Numbered from the stretch's first letter, positions 18,162-26,722 are shown. The stretch: 42,023 nucleotides of DNA from Actinomadura formosensis NBRC 14204 (GCF_001552155.1 NZ_BCQQ01000054.1:1-42023); one strand, 5' to 3'. Notes: generated from the letters alone by a model not told the origin. A program made the numbers and translations.

Positions 18162-18857
18162 ATGACTGTGGCCCTTTCCGGTGACCGAGCCCTCGGCCGG
18201 CGCCGCCAGCTGAGCGACGAGGTGGCCGCCTACGTCCGCGACCTCATCATGTCGGGCCAGGTCGGGCACGGGGAGTTCCTCCGCCTGGAGCGGATCGCCG
18301 AGGACCTCGGGATCAGCGTCACGCCCGTCCGGGAGGCCCTGCTGTCGCTGCGCGGCGAGGGCTTCGTGACGCTGGAGCCGCGCCGCGGGTTCATGCCGGC
18401 GCCGCTGACCCGGCAGGACGTCCAGGACCTGTTCGAGGCGCAGGCGTACTTCGCCGGCGAACTGGCCGCCCGCGCCGCCGGGAAGATCACCGAGACCGAG
18501 CTGGCATCGCTCGACCGGACGCAGGCGCAGTTGGAGCGGGCTTTCGAGGCCGGGGACGCGGGCGGCGTCGAACGCGCCAACCACCAGTTCCACCGGCTGA
18601 TCAACCTGTGCGCCGGATCGCCGAAGACGGCCTGGCTGCTGCAGCTCGTCGCCCGGTACGCGCCGCGCCGCTTCTACGCCGGCATCGAGGGCTGGACGAG
18701 GGCGTCGGCCGACGACCACCGTCTCGTCCTCGCCGCGCTGCGGGCCGGGGACGCCGACGCCGCACGGCAGGCGATGCGCGCCCACATCCGGCACGCGGGC
18801 ACGCTGCTGGTCGTCCATCTGGAGGCGCAGGGGTTCTGGGACGCCCAGCCCGAGTGA
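18162..18857 (+). CDS. GntR-family regulator, FadR/FCD subfamily
   Basis: 231 residues. The winged helix-turn-helix (~14-80) includes ERIAEDLGISVTPVREALLSLRGEGFV and PRRGFMPAPL, hallmarks of GntR proteins. An all-helical FCD domain (~85-220) follows, with an acidic/His set (NHQFHRLI and a later DDHRLVLAAL) that in this subfamily binds metal and a carboxylate or acyl-CoA ligand. It most likely controls the divergent acyl-CoA dehydrogenase, itself and possibly the crotonase operon. The start is ATG 18162 after GGGAG. The much longer upstream open frame is antisense to the dehydrogenase and is not coding. Confidence 0.88.
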   Translation: MTVALSGDRALGRRRQLSDEVAAYVRDLIMSGQVGHGEFLRLERIAEDLGISVTPVREALLSLRGEGFVTLEPRRGFMPAPLTRQDVQDLFEAQAYFAGELAARAAGKITETELASLDRTQAQLERAFEAGDAGGVERANHQFHRLINLCAGSPKTAWLLQLVARYAPRRFYAGIEGWTRASADDHRLVLAALRAGDADAARQAMRAHIRHAGTLLVVHLEAQGFWDAQPE

Positions 18858-18882
18858 CGCGCGAGACGGAATACCGTATAGG
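18854..18882 (+). promoter_or_regulatory. Putative promoter of the crotonase operon
   Basis: GTGACG (18854-18859) and TATAGG (18877-18882) are separated by 17 bases. The -35 overlaps the gntR stop codon. This would give a short leader before the GGGAGG site of the crotonase gene, allowing expression independent of gntR. Confidence 0.45.
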
Positions 18883-18900
18883 AAATCTCCGGGAGGATGG

Positions 18901-19677
18901 ATGGACGACCGGGTGGTCGTGGTCGCGGATCGTGACGCGACTCGCGTGATCACGCTGAACCGGCCCGAGGCGCGCAACGCGATCGACATCCCGATGCGCG
19001 AGCTGCTCCTGGAGGAACTGCTCCGTGCCGTGGACGACCCCGGCGTCCGGGCGATCGTGCTGACCGGTGCCGGCGGGACGTTCTCGGCGGGCGGCGACGT
19101 CACGTCGATGGAGGGCGCCGGCCCGGACGCGGTCGACGCCCGGCTCGCGCCCGTGCACCGGGCCGTCCGGCTCATCGCGACCTGCGGGACGCCGGTGATC
19201 GCGGCCGTCGAGGGCGCCGCGGCCGGGCTCGGGGTGTCCCTCGCCGCCGTCTGCGACCACGTGGTCGCCGCCGAGGACGCCCGGTTCGTCGCCGCGTTCG
19301 GCAAGGTCGGCCTCATCGCGGACGGCGGCCTGCTCTGGACGCTCCCGCAGCGCGTCGGCATGGGCCGCGCCAAGGAGATGCTCGTGTTCGGCCGGACGGT
19401 CCCCGCGCTCCGCGCCCACGAGATCGGCCTCGCCGACTCCCTCGCGCCGTCCGGCAAGGCCCTGGACGCCGCGCTCGGCCTGGCCGCGGAGGCCGCCGCG
19501 CTCGCCCCGCTGTCGGTCGCCGCCGCGAAGCGGCTGCTGGCCCGCGCCGACCCCGACCTGACGCGGCTGCTGGAGTCCGAGCGCGAGGAGCAGACCGCGC
19601 TGTTCGGCAGCGCCGACTTCGCCGAGGGCCGGGCCGCGTTCGCCGGGCGCCGCCCGCCGCGCTTCCAGGGCCGCTGA
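18901..19677 (+). CDS. Enoyl-CoA hydratase/isomerase (crotonase) family protein
   Basis: 258 residues. The oxyanion-hole segments are visible as FSAGGDV (~61-67) and VEGAAAGLGVSLA (~103-115), with AFGKVGLIADGG following. Hydratases usually carry a second Glu at the position where this protein has the Gly/Leu/Ile stretch, so an isomerase or hydrolase activity is possible. Probable role: hydration or isomerisation of the enoyl-CoA produced by the neighbouring dehydrogenases. GGGAGG 4 bases before ATG 18901 supports the start. The next dehydrogenase follows after 19 bases, in one transcription unit. Confidence 0.85.
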   Translation: MDDRVVVVADRDATRVITLNRPEARNAIDIPMRELLLEELLRAVDDPGVRAIVLTGAGGTFSAGGDVTSMEGAGPDAVDARLAPVHRAVRLIATCGTPVIAAVEGAAAGLGVSLAAVCDHVVAAEDARFVAAFGKVGLIADGGLLWTLPQRVGMGRAKEMLVFGRTVPALRAHEIGLADSLAPSGKALDAALGLAAEAAALAPLSVAAAKRLLARADPDLTRLLESEREEQTALFGSADFAEGRAAFAGRRPPRFQGR

Positions 19678-19696
19678 CATCGCAGGAGGAACGGGC

Positions 19697-20872
19697 ATGA
19701 GCAGGCTGCAGCAGACCCACGGGCTGTCGGACGAGCAGCGGGAGATCATCGCGACCGTCCGGGCGTTCGTCGACAAGGAGATCCTCCCGGTCGCCACCGC
19801 CCTGGAGCACGCCGACGAATACCCGCAGGCGATCGTGGACGGCATGCGGGAACTCGGGCTCTTCGGCCTGATGATCGATGAGGAGCACGGCGGGCTCGGG
19901 GAGTCGCTGCTCACCTACGCGCTGGTCGTGGAGGAGCTGTCGCGGGGCTGGATGAGCGTGTCCGGCATCGTCAACACCCACTTCATCGTCGCCTGGATGA
20001 TCACCCACCACGGGACCGCCGAGCAGAAGGCGCACTACCTGCCGAAGATGGCGGCGGGCGAGATCCGGGGCGCGTTCTCGATGTCGGAGCCCGGCTGCGG
20101 CTCGGACGTCTCGGCCATCACGACCCGTGCCGTCCCCGACGGCGGCGACTACGTGATCGACGGGCAGAAGATGTGGCTGACCAACGGCGCCTCGGCCAAC
20201 CTCGTCGCCACGCTCGTCAAGACCGACCCGGAGGCGGGCCACCGCGGCATGACCACCTTCCTCATCGACAAGACGCCCGGCTTCGGGGAGGTGGCGCCCG
20301 GCCTGACCGTCCCCGGCAAGATCGAGAAGATGGGCTACCGGGGCGTCGACACCACCGAGCTGATCTTCGACGCGTACCGCGTCCCGGCCGACCGGATCCT
20401 CGGCGGGGCGCCCGGCCGCGGCTTCTACCAGATGATGGACGGCGTGGAGGTCGGCCGCGTCAACGTGGCCGCCCGCGGCTGCGGTGTCGCGAAACGCGCC
20501 TACGAACTGGCCCTCGGCTACGCCCGGCAGCGTGAGACGTTCGGCAGGCCCATCGCCGGGCATCAGGCCGTGCTGTTCCGGCTCGCCGAGATGGCGACCA
20601 AGGTCGAGGCCGCGCACCAGATGATGGTGATGGCGGCGCGGCGCAAGGACTCCGGCGACCGCAACGACCTGGAGGCCGGCATGGCGAAGTACCTGGCCAG
20701 CGAGTACTGCAAGGAGGTGGTCGAGGACGCGTTCCGCATCCACGGCGGCTACGCCTACTCCAAGGAGTACGAGATCGAGCGCCTCTACCGGGAGGCCCCG
20801 ATGCTGCTGATCGGCGAGGGCACCGCCGACATACAGAAAATGATCATCGGCCGCCGCCTCCTGGAGGACTGA
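19697..20872 (+). CDS. Acyl-CoA dehydrogenase
   Basis: 391 residues with FSMSEPGCGSDVSA (FAD and substrate contact), QKMWLTNGA, KMGYRGVDTTEL and the C-terminal IGEGTADIQKMIIGRRLLED containing the catalytic Glu. It is a close relative of the minus-strand dehydrogenase at 16923-18074, differing mainly in the substrate-pocket helices. AGGAGG lies 7-8 bases before ATG 19697. Together with the crotonase it forms a beta-oxidation-like pair, presumably regulated by the GntR protein. The substrate is not evident from sequence. Confidence 0.9.
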   Translation: MSRLQQTHGLSDEQREIIATVRAFVDKEILPVATALEHADEYPQAIVDGMRELGLFGLMIDEEHGGLGESLLTYALVVEELSRGWMSVSGIVNTHFIVAWMITHHGTAEQKAHYLPKMAAGEIRGAFSMSEPGCGSDVSAITTRAVPDGGDYVIDGQKMWLTNGASANLVATLVKTDPEAGHRGMTTFLIDKTPGFGEVAPGLTVPGKIEKMGYRGVDTTELIFDAYRVPADRILGGAPGRGFYQMMDGVEVGRVNVAARGCGVAKRAYELALGYARQRETFGRPIAGHQAVLFRLAEMATKVEAAHQMMVMAARRKDSGDRNDLEAGMAKYLASEYCKEVVEDAFRIHGGYAYSKEYEIERLYREAPMLLIGEGTADIQKMIIGRRLLED

Positions 20873-20958
20873 CCGGGATACTGCCCCTCGAAGGGATCGC
20901 GGTCGCCGTACCGGCGCGGGCGGCGGCGCCCGAACCCGCAACGAGAGGAGCGATCACT

Positions 20959-21969
20959 ATGAGGAACCGTGAGTTCGCGGGCACCCCGGTCGGTGCCGTG
21001 GGGCTGGGCTGCATGGGCATGAGCTGGGCCTACGGCGAGTCGGAACGGGACGACGAGGCGTCGATCGCGCTGATCCGGGAGGCGCTCGACCTGGGCGTGA
21101 CGTTCCTGGACACCGCGCAGCCCTACGGTGACGGCCACAACGAGTCGCTCGTCGGCCGGGCGCTGGCGGGACGCCGGGACGAGGCGGTCGTCGCGACCAA
21201 GACGGGCCTGGTGGTGGAGTCGATGGCCACCAGGAGGATCGTCCGGAACGGCCGGCCGGAGCACGTCAGGGCCTCCGCCGAAGACAGCCTGCGCCGCCTC
21301 GGCACCGACGTGATCGACCTGTACTACCTGCACCGGGTCGACCCGGAGGTGCCGCTGGCCGACACCTGGGGCGCGATGGCGGAGCTGGTCGAGGCGGGGA
21401 AGGTCCGCAGGCTGGGCCTGTCGGAGGTCAGCGTCGGGCAGGCCGCCGAGGCGCACGCGATCCACCCGGTCGCGGCGATCCAGTCGGAGCTGTCGCTGTG
21501 GACGCGTGACGCGATGGGCGCGCCCGGCGGGCTCGCCGGCACCCTGCCGGGCGACAGCGTGAGCCCCGGCCGGGGACCGGGCGACGTGGTCGGCTGGTGT
21601 GCCGCCAACGGTGTCGCGTTCGTGCCGTTCTCACCGCTCGGCCGGGGCTTCCTCACCGGGACGGTCACCTCCGCCGACTTCGAGAGCACCGACCTGCGGG
21701 TCGGCAACCCGCGCTTCCAGGAGGACGCGCTCAAGGCCAACCTGCGCATCGTGGAGGTGGTCAAGGCGGTCGCCGAGCGGCACGGCGCGACCCCGGCGCA
21801 GGTGGCGATCGCCTGGACGCTCGCGCAGGGCGACCACGTCATCCCGATCCCCGGCACCAAGAAGCGCCGCTACCTGCACGACAACGCGGGCGCCGCCGAC
21901 CTGGAGCTCACCGAAGCCGATCTGGCCGACCTGGACGAGCTCCCGGCGGCCGTCGGCGGACGCTACTGA
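20959..21969 (+). CDS. Aldo/keto reductase
   Basis: 336-residue NADPH-dependent reductase with a TIM barrel. The catalytic tetrad is visible: Asp and Tyr in FLDTAQPYG, Lys in ATKTG and His in YYLHRVD. SPLGRGFLTG and IPIPGTKKRRYL are cofactor-loop motifs typical of the AKR13-like group. After SLWTRDA there is a Gly/Pro/Ser-rich insertion of ~20 residues where relatives have a short acidic turn; it lies in a substrate loop. GAGAGGAG precedes ATG 20959. The gene sits 86 bases after the dehydrogenase operon and converges on the peroxiredoxin-like gene 10 bases away. Substrate unknown. Confidence 0.87.
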   Translation: MRNREFAGTPVGAVGLGCMGMSWAYGESERDDEASIALIREALDLGVTFLDTAQPYGDGHNESLVGRALAGRRDEAVVATKTGLVVESMATRRIVRNGRPEHVRASAEDSLRRLGTDVIDLYYLHRVDPEVPLADTWGAMAELVEAGKVRRLGLSEVSVGQAAEAHAIHPVAAIQSELSLWTRDAMGAPGGLAGTLPGDSVSPGRGPGDVVGWCAANGVAFVPFSPLGRGFLTGTVTSADFESTDLRVGNPRFQEDALKANLRIVEVVKAVAERHGATPAQVAIAWTLAQGDHVIPIPGTKKRRYLHDNAGAADLELTEADLADLDELPAAVGGRY

Positions 21970-21979
21970 CCGTCCGGGG

Positions 21980-22555
21980 TCATCGCCGCCCGGACGGGGC
22001 GGGCGCCTGAGCGGCCAGGGCCAGCAGGTCATCGACGCTCCAGTGGTCGGCGGCGTGCTCGCCGTACTTGGCGGCCACGAGCCGGCCGCCGGGGCCGATC
22101 AGGAAGTCGGCGGGCAGGCCGAGGCGCCCGCCGTCCGGGCGGGACTTCGGCGTCCGCGCCCGGCCCCGGGCGACCTCCCGGGTGCCGGCGGCGACCGAGC
22201 GCGCGATCGTCCACCACGCGCGCGGGTCGAGCAGCGCGCGGCGGGCGGACTCCACGCCGAACTCGGCGTACAGCCGCTTCTCCGGATCGCCGATCACGGC
22301 GAACGGGAGACCGGGGACGTGCTCGCGCAGTTCCTCGGCGGAGGAGTGGAAGACGACCACCTCGCGGATGCCCGCCGCCTCGATCTCGGCGTGCCGGCCG
22401 GTGAACGAGCGCAGGTGCAGGTTGCAGATCGGGCAGCCCGCGAACCGGCGGAACTGCAGATGGACGAGGCGGCCGGGGTCGGGGACGGTGAGCGCCGGGC
22501 CGTTGACCGGGGTCAACCGCCGCGCGGGGACGTCGGAACCGGGCGCGAGACGCAT
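21980..22555 (-). CDS. Peroxiredoxin-like (AhpC/TSA-type) protein
   Basis: 191-residue thioredoxin-fold protein. FRRFAGCPICNLHLRSF carries a CPIC motif at the usual redox position, and VVVFHSSAEELREH and AVIGDPEKRLYAEFGVE match the peroxiredoxin-like family. The predicted role is reducing peroxides or acting as a thiol oxidoreductase. The start is ATG 22555, preceded by AAAGGAG. A strong promoter (TTGACA-16-TACGAT) and a 19-base palindrome lie between it and the divergent TetR gene, so it is probably repressed by that TetR protein. The C-terminal half includes an Arg/Gly-rich stretch before the final strand. Confidence 0.83.
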   Translation of the reverse strand: MRLAPGSDVPARRLTPVNGPALTVPDPGRLVHLQFRRFAGCPICNLHLRSFTGRHAEIEAAGIREVVVFHSSAEELREHVPGLPFAVIGDPEKRLYAEFGVESARRALLDPRAWWTIARSVAAGTREVARGRARTPKSRPDGGRLGLPADFLIGPGGRLVAAKYGEHAADHWSVDDLLALAAQAPAPSGRR

Positions 22556-22570
22556 GGCTGCTCCTTTAAG

Positions 22571-22617
22571 CGTAAGGCGTACGCTTACGATCGTAGGTGC
22601 ATGTCGTACGCTGTCAA
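22571..22617 (-). promoter_or_regulatory. Promoter and TetR-type operator of the peroxiredoxin-like/TetR divergon
   Basis: On the minus strand TTGACA (22612-22617) and TACGAT (22590-22595) are spaced by 16 bases. The imperfect palindrome CGTAAGGCGTACGCTTACG (22571-22589) lies directly downstream, where a repressor would block transcription initiation. A second TACGAT reads on the plus strand at 22586-22591 and could serve the TetR gene. Confidence 0.7.
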
Positions 22618-22622
22618 GCGCC

Positions 22623-23243
22623 ATGCCTCGACCACGCTCGCTCAGCACCGGGAAGCTCGCCGCGGCGGCGCTCGCCGTCATCGACCGGGACGGCCTCGCC
22701 GGGCTGTCCATGCGCGCCGTCGCCAAGGAGCTCGGCATGAGCACCATGGCGCTCTACCGGTACGTGCGCGACCGGGAGGAGCTGGAAGGGCTCGTCCTCG
22801 ACCTCGTCTACGGCGGGGTCGATCCGACGCCGCCGCCCGAGGGCCCGTGGGACGCGCGGATCGAGACCATGGCCCTGCGGATGCGCGACGCGTTCGGCGC
22901 CCACGCGGCGATCGTGCCGCTGACGCTCACCCACCGGCACGCCTCGGCGGGGTCGCTGCGCTGGGGCGAGGCGGTCACCGGCATCCTCGCGGACGCGGGC
23001 ATCACCGGGCCGCCCGCGGCCATCGCGCTGCGCACGCTGATCGCCTACATCGTCGGCGCGATCCAGCTGGAGCACCTCGGCCCGCTGTCGGGGGAGGGGA
23101 CCGCCGTCATCGCCGCCCTGCCCGCCGGCGAGTTCCCCCACATGGCGGAGACCGCGCGGCACGCCCGCCACATCGGCCCCGACGAGGAGTTCCGCGGGGG
23201 ACTGGCGGCCGTGCTGCGCGGCCTCGGCGCGGGCGCGCCCTAG
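22623..23243 (+). CDS. TetR/AcrR-family regulator
   Basis: 206 residues. The N-terminal helix-turn-helix (~10-55) includes LSMRAVAKELGMSTMALYRYVRDREEL, a typical TetR recognition helix; the C-terminal part resembles the TetR_C group of tetracycline-repressor-like regulators. It is divergent from the peroxiredoxin-like gene, with a 19-base palindrome between them, so local autoregulation is likely. The start is ATG 22623. Its stop overlaps the convergent ipdC stop in a shared CTAG, leaving no space for a terminator. The ligand is unknown. Confidence 0.87.
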   Translation: MPRPRSLSTGKLAAAALAVIDRDGLAGLSMRAVAKELGMSTMALYRYVRDREELEGLVLDLVYGGVDPTPPPEGPWDARIETMALRMRDAFGAHAAIVPLTLTHRHASAGSLRWGEAVTGILADAGITGPPAAIALRTLIAYIVGAIQLEHLGPLSGEGTAVIAALPAGEFPHMAETARHARHIGPDEEFRGGLAAVLRGLGAGAP

Positions 23244-24301
23244 CGCACCAGGAGCGACTGCTGGGCGGCGATCACCTCGGCGGCCCGCCGCACGATCCCG
23301 TCGATCAGCTCACCGCAGCTCGGAAGATCGTCGATGACGCCGACGACCTGGCCGGACGCCATCACGCCCAGGTCGGGACGCCCGTCCACCATGGCCGCCT
23401 TCAGCAGCATCGGCGTGTTCGCGGCCATCAGCACCTGCGACCACGACAGGTCCTTGCCGTGCTTCATCGCCTTCCCGTCGGCGATCATCGCGCGCCACGA
23501 CATCCCGGACAGCTTCTTGAACCGGGCGCCGTTGCGCACCGCCCGGACGAGCCCGCCCACGCGTCCGGACCTCTCCAGGGTGTTGACCAGCTCGCTGCGC
23601 AGCACCCGGTGCGGCATCCCGTCCACCTGCCGCGTCACCACGGTCTCGCCGGTCTTCAGGTACACCTGCTTGACCGCGTCCGGCACCGAGCTGTCGGAGG
23701 TCAGCAGGAACCGCGTGCCCATCGCCACGCCCGCCGCCCCGTAGGCGAGCGCGGCGGCGAGCCCGCGGCCGTCGAAGAAGCCGCCGGCCGCGATGACCGG
23801 GATGTCCACCGCGTCCACCACCTGCGGCAGCAGCAGCGTCGTGGCGACGGCGCCGGTGTGGCCGCCGCCCTCGCCGCCCTGGACGAGCACGGCGTCCGCG
23901 CCCCAGCCGGCGACCTTCTCCGCGTGCCGCCGCGCGCCGACCGAGGGGATCACCACGACCCCGGCGTCCTTCAGCTTGGCGATCAGCTCCTTCCTGGGCG
24001 CGAGCGCGAACGAGGCGACCTTCACGCCCTCCTTGATCAGGAGGTCGATGCGGTCGCCCGCGTCGCCCGCGTCCGCCCGCAGGTTGACGCCGAACGGCGC
24101 GTCCGTGCGCTCCTTCACCTCGCGGATCGCGTCCGCGAGCTGGGCCGGCGTCATCGTCGCCGACGCCAGGACGCCGAGCCCGCCCGCGTTCGCCACGGCC
24201 GTGACGAGCCGCGGCCCGGCCACCCACCCCATGCCGGTCTGGACGACCGGGTGCCGCACGCCCGTCAGCCGGGTCAGCGGAGTGTCGAGCACCTGCTCCA
24301 T
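23240..24301 (-). CDS. ipdC: Nitronate monooxygenase-like flavoprotein IpdC
   Basis: 353-residue FMN protein of the 2-nitropropane dioxygenase/nitronate monooxygenase family. It has LTGVRHPVVQTGMGWVAGPRLV at the start, QGGEGGGHTGAV (FMN phosphate region) and AAGGFFDGRGLAAALAYGA. In the ring C/D pathway IpdC (Rv3553) acts with IpdF on the 5-hydroxy-indanone CoA ester to form the ring-unsaturated keto-ester that EchA20 opens. The ipdA-ipdB-ipdC order and overlaps support the assignment; the start ATG 24301 overlaps the ipdB stop by one base (TGATG). Confidence 0.88.
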   Translation of the reverse strand: MEQVLDTPLTRLTGVRHPVVQTGMGWVAGPRLVTAVANAGGLGVLASATMTPAQLADAIREVKERTDAPFGVNLRADAGDAGDRIDLLIKEGVKVASFALAPRKELIAKLKDAGVVVIPSVGARRHAEKVAGWGADAVLVQGGEGGGHTGAVATTLLLPQVVDAVDIPVIAAGGFFDGRGLAAALAYGAAGVAMGTRFLLTSDSSVPDAVKQVYLKTGETVVTRQVDGMPHRVLRSELVNTLERSGRVGGLVRAVRNGARFKKLSGMSWRAMIADGKAMKHGKDLSWSQVLMAANTPMLLKAAMVDGRPDLGVMASGQVVGVIDDLPSCGELIDGIVRRAAEVIAAQQSLLVR

Positions 24302-25032
24302 CAGGCGGGAACCTCTCTTTCGCGCAGGCCCTTCGGGTCGAGGACCTCGCGCATGATCCGCAGCTCCTCGCCGTCCGGCAGCCGCGTCTCGGGCACCTCG
24401 TCCGGGACGGCCAGCTCGAAGCCCGTCGCCGCGCGCACATCGTCGGCGCGCACGCCGGGATGGACCGAGCGCAGCCGCATCCGCCGGTCCGGGGTCTCGA
24501 AGTCGAGCACCGCGAGGTTGGTCACCACGGCGCGGATCTCGTGCGCGCCCCGGTCCCAGCCGACGCCGCTCACCATGTCGACCTTCTCGGTGAACACCCG
24601 CGTCGAGTGCTTGGGCACCCAGTAGCTCGTCGGGTTCAGCAGCGTGTTGCCCGGCCCGCCGCGCACGCCCAGGAGCTGCCGGGACGGACGCTCCCAGTCG
24701 CCGATGCACGAGATGTTGGTGTTGCCGTGCGCGTCGATCTGGCTCGGCCCCATCACCACGTGCCGCCGTCCGTTGAGGACGAGCCACAGGTGGTCGCGGA
24801 ACGGCAGCCACCCCTCGGCCGTCGCCGCCTGGGCGCCCAGCGGGACGGGCTCGGCGCTCAGCGACGGCCCGCCGTCCGTCGTGAGCAGGCCGGGCGCGAA
24901 CGTCGCCCGCGCCAGCCGGGACCCCAGCATCGGCACGAACCCGGCGACCGCCGCCGCGACGATCTCCCCGTCGCCCCGGAACAGGTCCGCGCACGCCGCG
25001 GCGCACACCTCCGCGCGCGTCACATCGCTCAT
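24301..25032 (-). CDS. ipdB: IpdB, beta subunit of the ring-opening CoA-ester hydrolase
   Basis: 243 residues of the CoA-transferase family I beta type: MSDVTRAEVCAAACADLF, GSRLARATFAPGLLTTDGG, MGPSQIDAHGNTNISCIGDW. The Ser-Glu-Asn-Gly motif that carries the catalytic glutamate in true CoA transferases is replaced by TTDGG. That agrees with IpdAB acting as a hydrolase: in M. tuberculosis (Rv3551/Rv3552) it opens the last steroid ring of COCHEA-CoA by retro-Claisen cleavage. It overlaps ipdA by 4 bases (ATGA) and ipdC by one base, so the three are translationally coupled. Confidence 0.9.
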   Translation of the reverse strand: MSDVTRAEVCAAACADLFRGDGEIVAAAVAGFVPMLGSRLARATFAPGLLTTDGGPSLSAEPVPLGAQAATAEGWLPFRDHLWLVLNGRRHVVMGPSQIDAHGNTNISCIGDWERPSRQLLGVRGGPGNTLLNPTSYWVPKHSTRVFTEKVDMVSGVGWDRGAHEIRAVVTNLAVLDFETPDRRMRLRSVHPGVRADDVRAATGFELAVPDEVPETRLPDGEELRIMREVLDPKGLREREVPA

Positions 25033-25898
25033 CGGTTCTCCTCCCGCCACACCCGGACGGCGTCCTGGTAGGCGGCCTCGTCGCCGGACAGGAAACGCTC
25101 GCGGAACCCGGCCCACTTCTCCGGGTCGGCCGCCGCCTGCGCGTAGAGCCGCTGGAACTTCTCGTCCCGCCCGAAGTCGGGCACGCAGTCGGTGAAGTGC
25201 GCCCCGTTCGGCGTCTCCACCACGCCCGCCACGTGCGACCGGCTGATCAGCATCGACTGCACCGGGCCCTCCTTGGCGAAGTCCGCGGTGTCGACGAGCC
25301 GCTCGCACGACACGTAGGTGCGGCCGGCGGCCTTGGCGAACAGGTCGTCCATGTACGGGTCGGGGCCGAGGTACTGGGCGTTGCCGCGGGCGTCGGCGCG
25401 GTTCATGTGGATCAGCGCCACGTCCATCGTCAGGGCGGGGACGGCGACCAGTTCGGTTCCGTCCTCGTACGGGGAGCGGATCGTCTTCAGCTCGGGGTTG
25501 ACCCTCAGCACGTCCGAGCCGAGGCCGACCGGCGTGGGCAGGAACGGCAGCCGGTGCGCCGCCGCGTACAGCCCGAACATGAACATGCCCTCGTCGTACT
25601 CGGTCAGCTCGATCGACCCGGACTGCCGGGCCTGCCGGAAGTGCGGCTCCAGCGGGATCGAGTCCATCGTCACGAACGCGGTGACCAGCCTGCGGATCTT
25701 GCCGGCCGCGCACAGCAGCCCCACGTCCGGCCCCCCGTAGGCCACCACCGTCAGGTCGGTGACGGGGGAGCGGAGGATCGCCCGGACCAGCGCCATCGGC
25801 TTGCGCCGCGACCCCCAGCCGCCGATCCCGACCGTCATGCCGCTCTCCAGCGACCCGGCGACCTCGTCGGCCGACATGACCTTGGAACCCGGATTCAT
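25029..25898 (-). CDS. ipdA: IpdA, alpha subunit of the ring-opening CoA-ester hydrolase
   Basis: 289 residues of the CoA-transferase alpha type. GMTVGIGGWGSRRKPMALVRA is the glycine-rich N-terminal CoA-binding region; TEYDEGMF (~99-106) supplies acidic residues in the region where the catalytic Glu105 is reported for M. tuberculosis IpdA (from memory). It forms a heterodimer complex with IpdB that hydrolyses a carbon-carbon bond in the remaining ring. AGGAG lies 7 bases before ATG 25898. In mycobacteria echA20 directly precedes ipdA; here ~835 bases containing a tnpB remnant separate them, so ipdABC may depend on read-through or a new promoter. Confidence 0.9.
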   Translation of the reverse strand: MNPGSKVMSADEVAGSLESGMTVGIGGWGSRRKPMALVRAILRSPVTDLTVVAYGGPDVGLLCAAGKIRRLVTAFVTMDSIPLEPHFRQARQSGSIELTEYDEGMFMFGLYAAAHRLPFLPTPVGLGSDVLRVNPELKTIRSPYEDGTELVAVPALTMDVALIHMNRADARGNAQYLGPDPYMDDLFAKAAGRTYVSCERLVDTADFAKEGPVQSMLISRSHVAGVVETPNGAHFTDCVPDFGRDEKFQRLYAQAAADPEKWAGFRERFLSGDEAAYQDAVRVWREENR

Positions 25899-25920
25899 CG
25901 AGAACTCCTGAGTGTGGAGA

Positions 25921-25941
25921 CCCCGGGCTTTAGCCCTGGGG
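25921..25941. repeat. Hairpin at the left side of the tnpB remnant
   Basis: CCCCGGGC and GCCCTGGGG pair around a TTTA loop with one bulged base. Stem-loops of this kind, with GGGGAGGAA following, are common at ends of actinobacterial tnpB elements. It lies in the leader of ipdA on the other strand and could weaken read-through into ipdABC. Confidence 0.6.
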
Positions 25942-26023
25942 AGGAAACACGCCCCCGCACGGTGCCGCGCCGTTCCTCGAACATGCGGGCGAACATCACA
26001 GGCGGGGCCATAGGATGTGAGGC

Positions 26024-26722
26024 ATGGCGCGGCAGGTGAAACGGGCGTTTCGGTACCGCTTCCATCCCACAGGCGAGCAGGCGGCGGAGTTGTCGCGCAC
26101 GTTCGGCTGCGCGCGCCTGGTCTACAACCGGGCGCTGGAGGAACGCACCCGCGCCTGGTACACCGAGCAGCGCCGCGTGTCCTACGTGGAGACCTCCGCG
26201 CTCCTCACCGAATGGAAGAAGACCGGGGAACTGGCGTTCCTGGGCGAGGTGTCCTCGGTGCCGTTGCAGCAGGCGCTGCGGCACCTGCAGACGGCGTTCA
26301 CGAACTTCTTCGCCGAACGCGCCGCCTACCCGCGTTTCAAGTCGCGGAAGAAGTCCCGGCAGTCTGCGGAGTACACCCGCAGCGCGTTCAAGTGGCGTGG
26401 CGGCCGCCTGACGCTGGCGAAGATGTCCGAGCCGCTGGCGATCGTGTGGTCCCGGCCGCTGCCCGAGGATGCCGTGCCGTCCACGGTCACCGTCAGCCGG
26501 GACGCGGCCGGGCGCTGGTTCGTGTCCCTGCTGTGCGAGGACGCCATCGCCCGTCTCGACCCGACCGACCGGGCGGTGGGGATCGACGCCGGGATCACGT
26601 CGCTGGTGACGCTGTCGACCGGGGAGAAGGTCACCAACCCCCGGCACGAGCGCCGTGACCGCGAACGCCTTGCCAAGGCGCAGAAGGACCTGGCCCGCAA
26701 GGCCAAGGGCTCGAAGAACCGG
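26024..26722 (+). pseudogene. tnpB: Truncated TnpB (RNA-guided nuclease family), C-terminus missing
   Basis: About 233 residues show TnpB homology. They comprise the N-terminal domain (AFRYRFHPTGEQAAELSRTFGCARLVYN, YPRFKSRKK), a central beta-rich region and the first RuvC motif AVGIDAG (Asp188), then KDLARKAKGSKNR. The similarity stops there, ~11 bases before the echA20 stop. The open frame continues another ~33 codons as antisense of echA20. Full TnpB proteins are ~370-420 residues; the RuvC-II glutamate, the zinc ribbon and the RuvC-III aspartate are absent, so nuclease activity should be lost. The 3' region that would encode the guide (omega) RNA is gone too. Confidence 0.88.
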
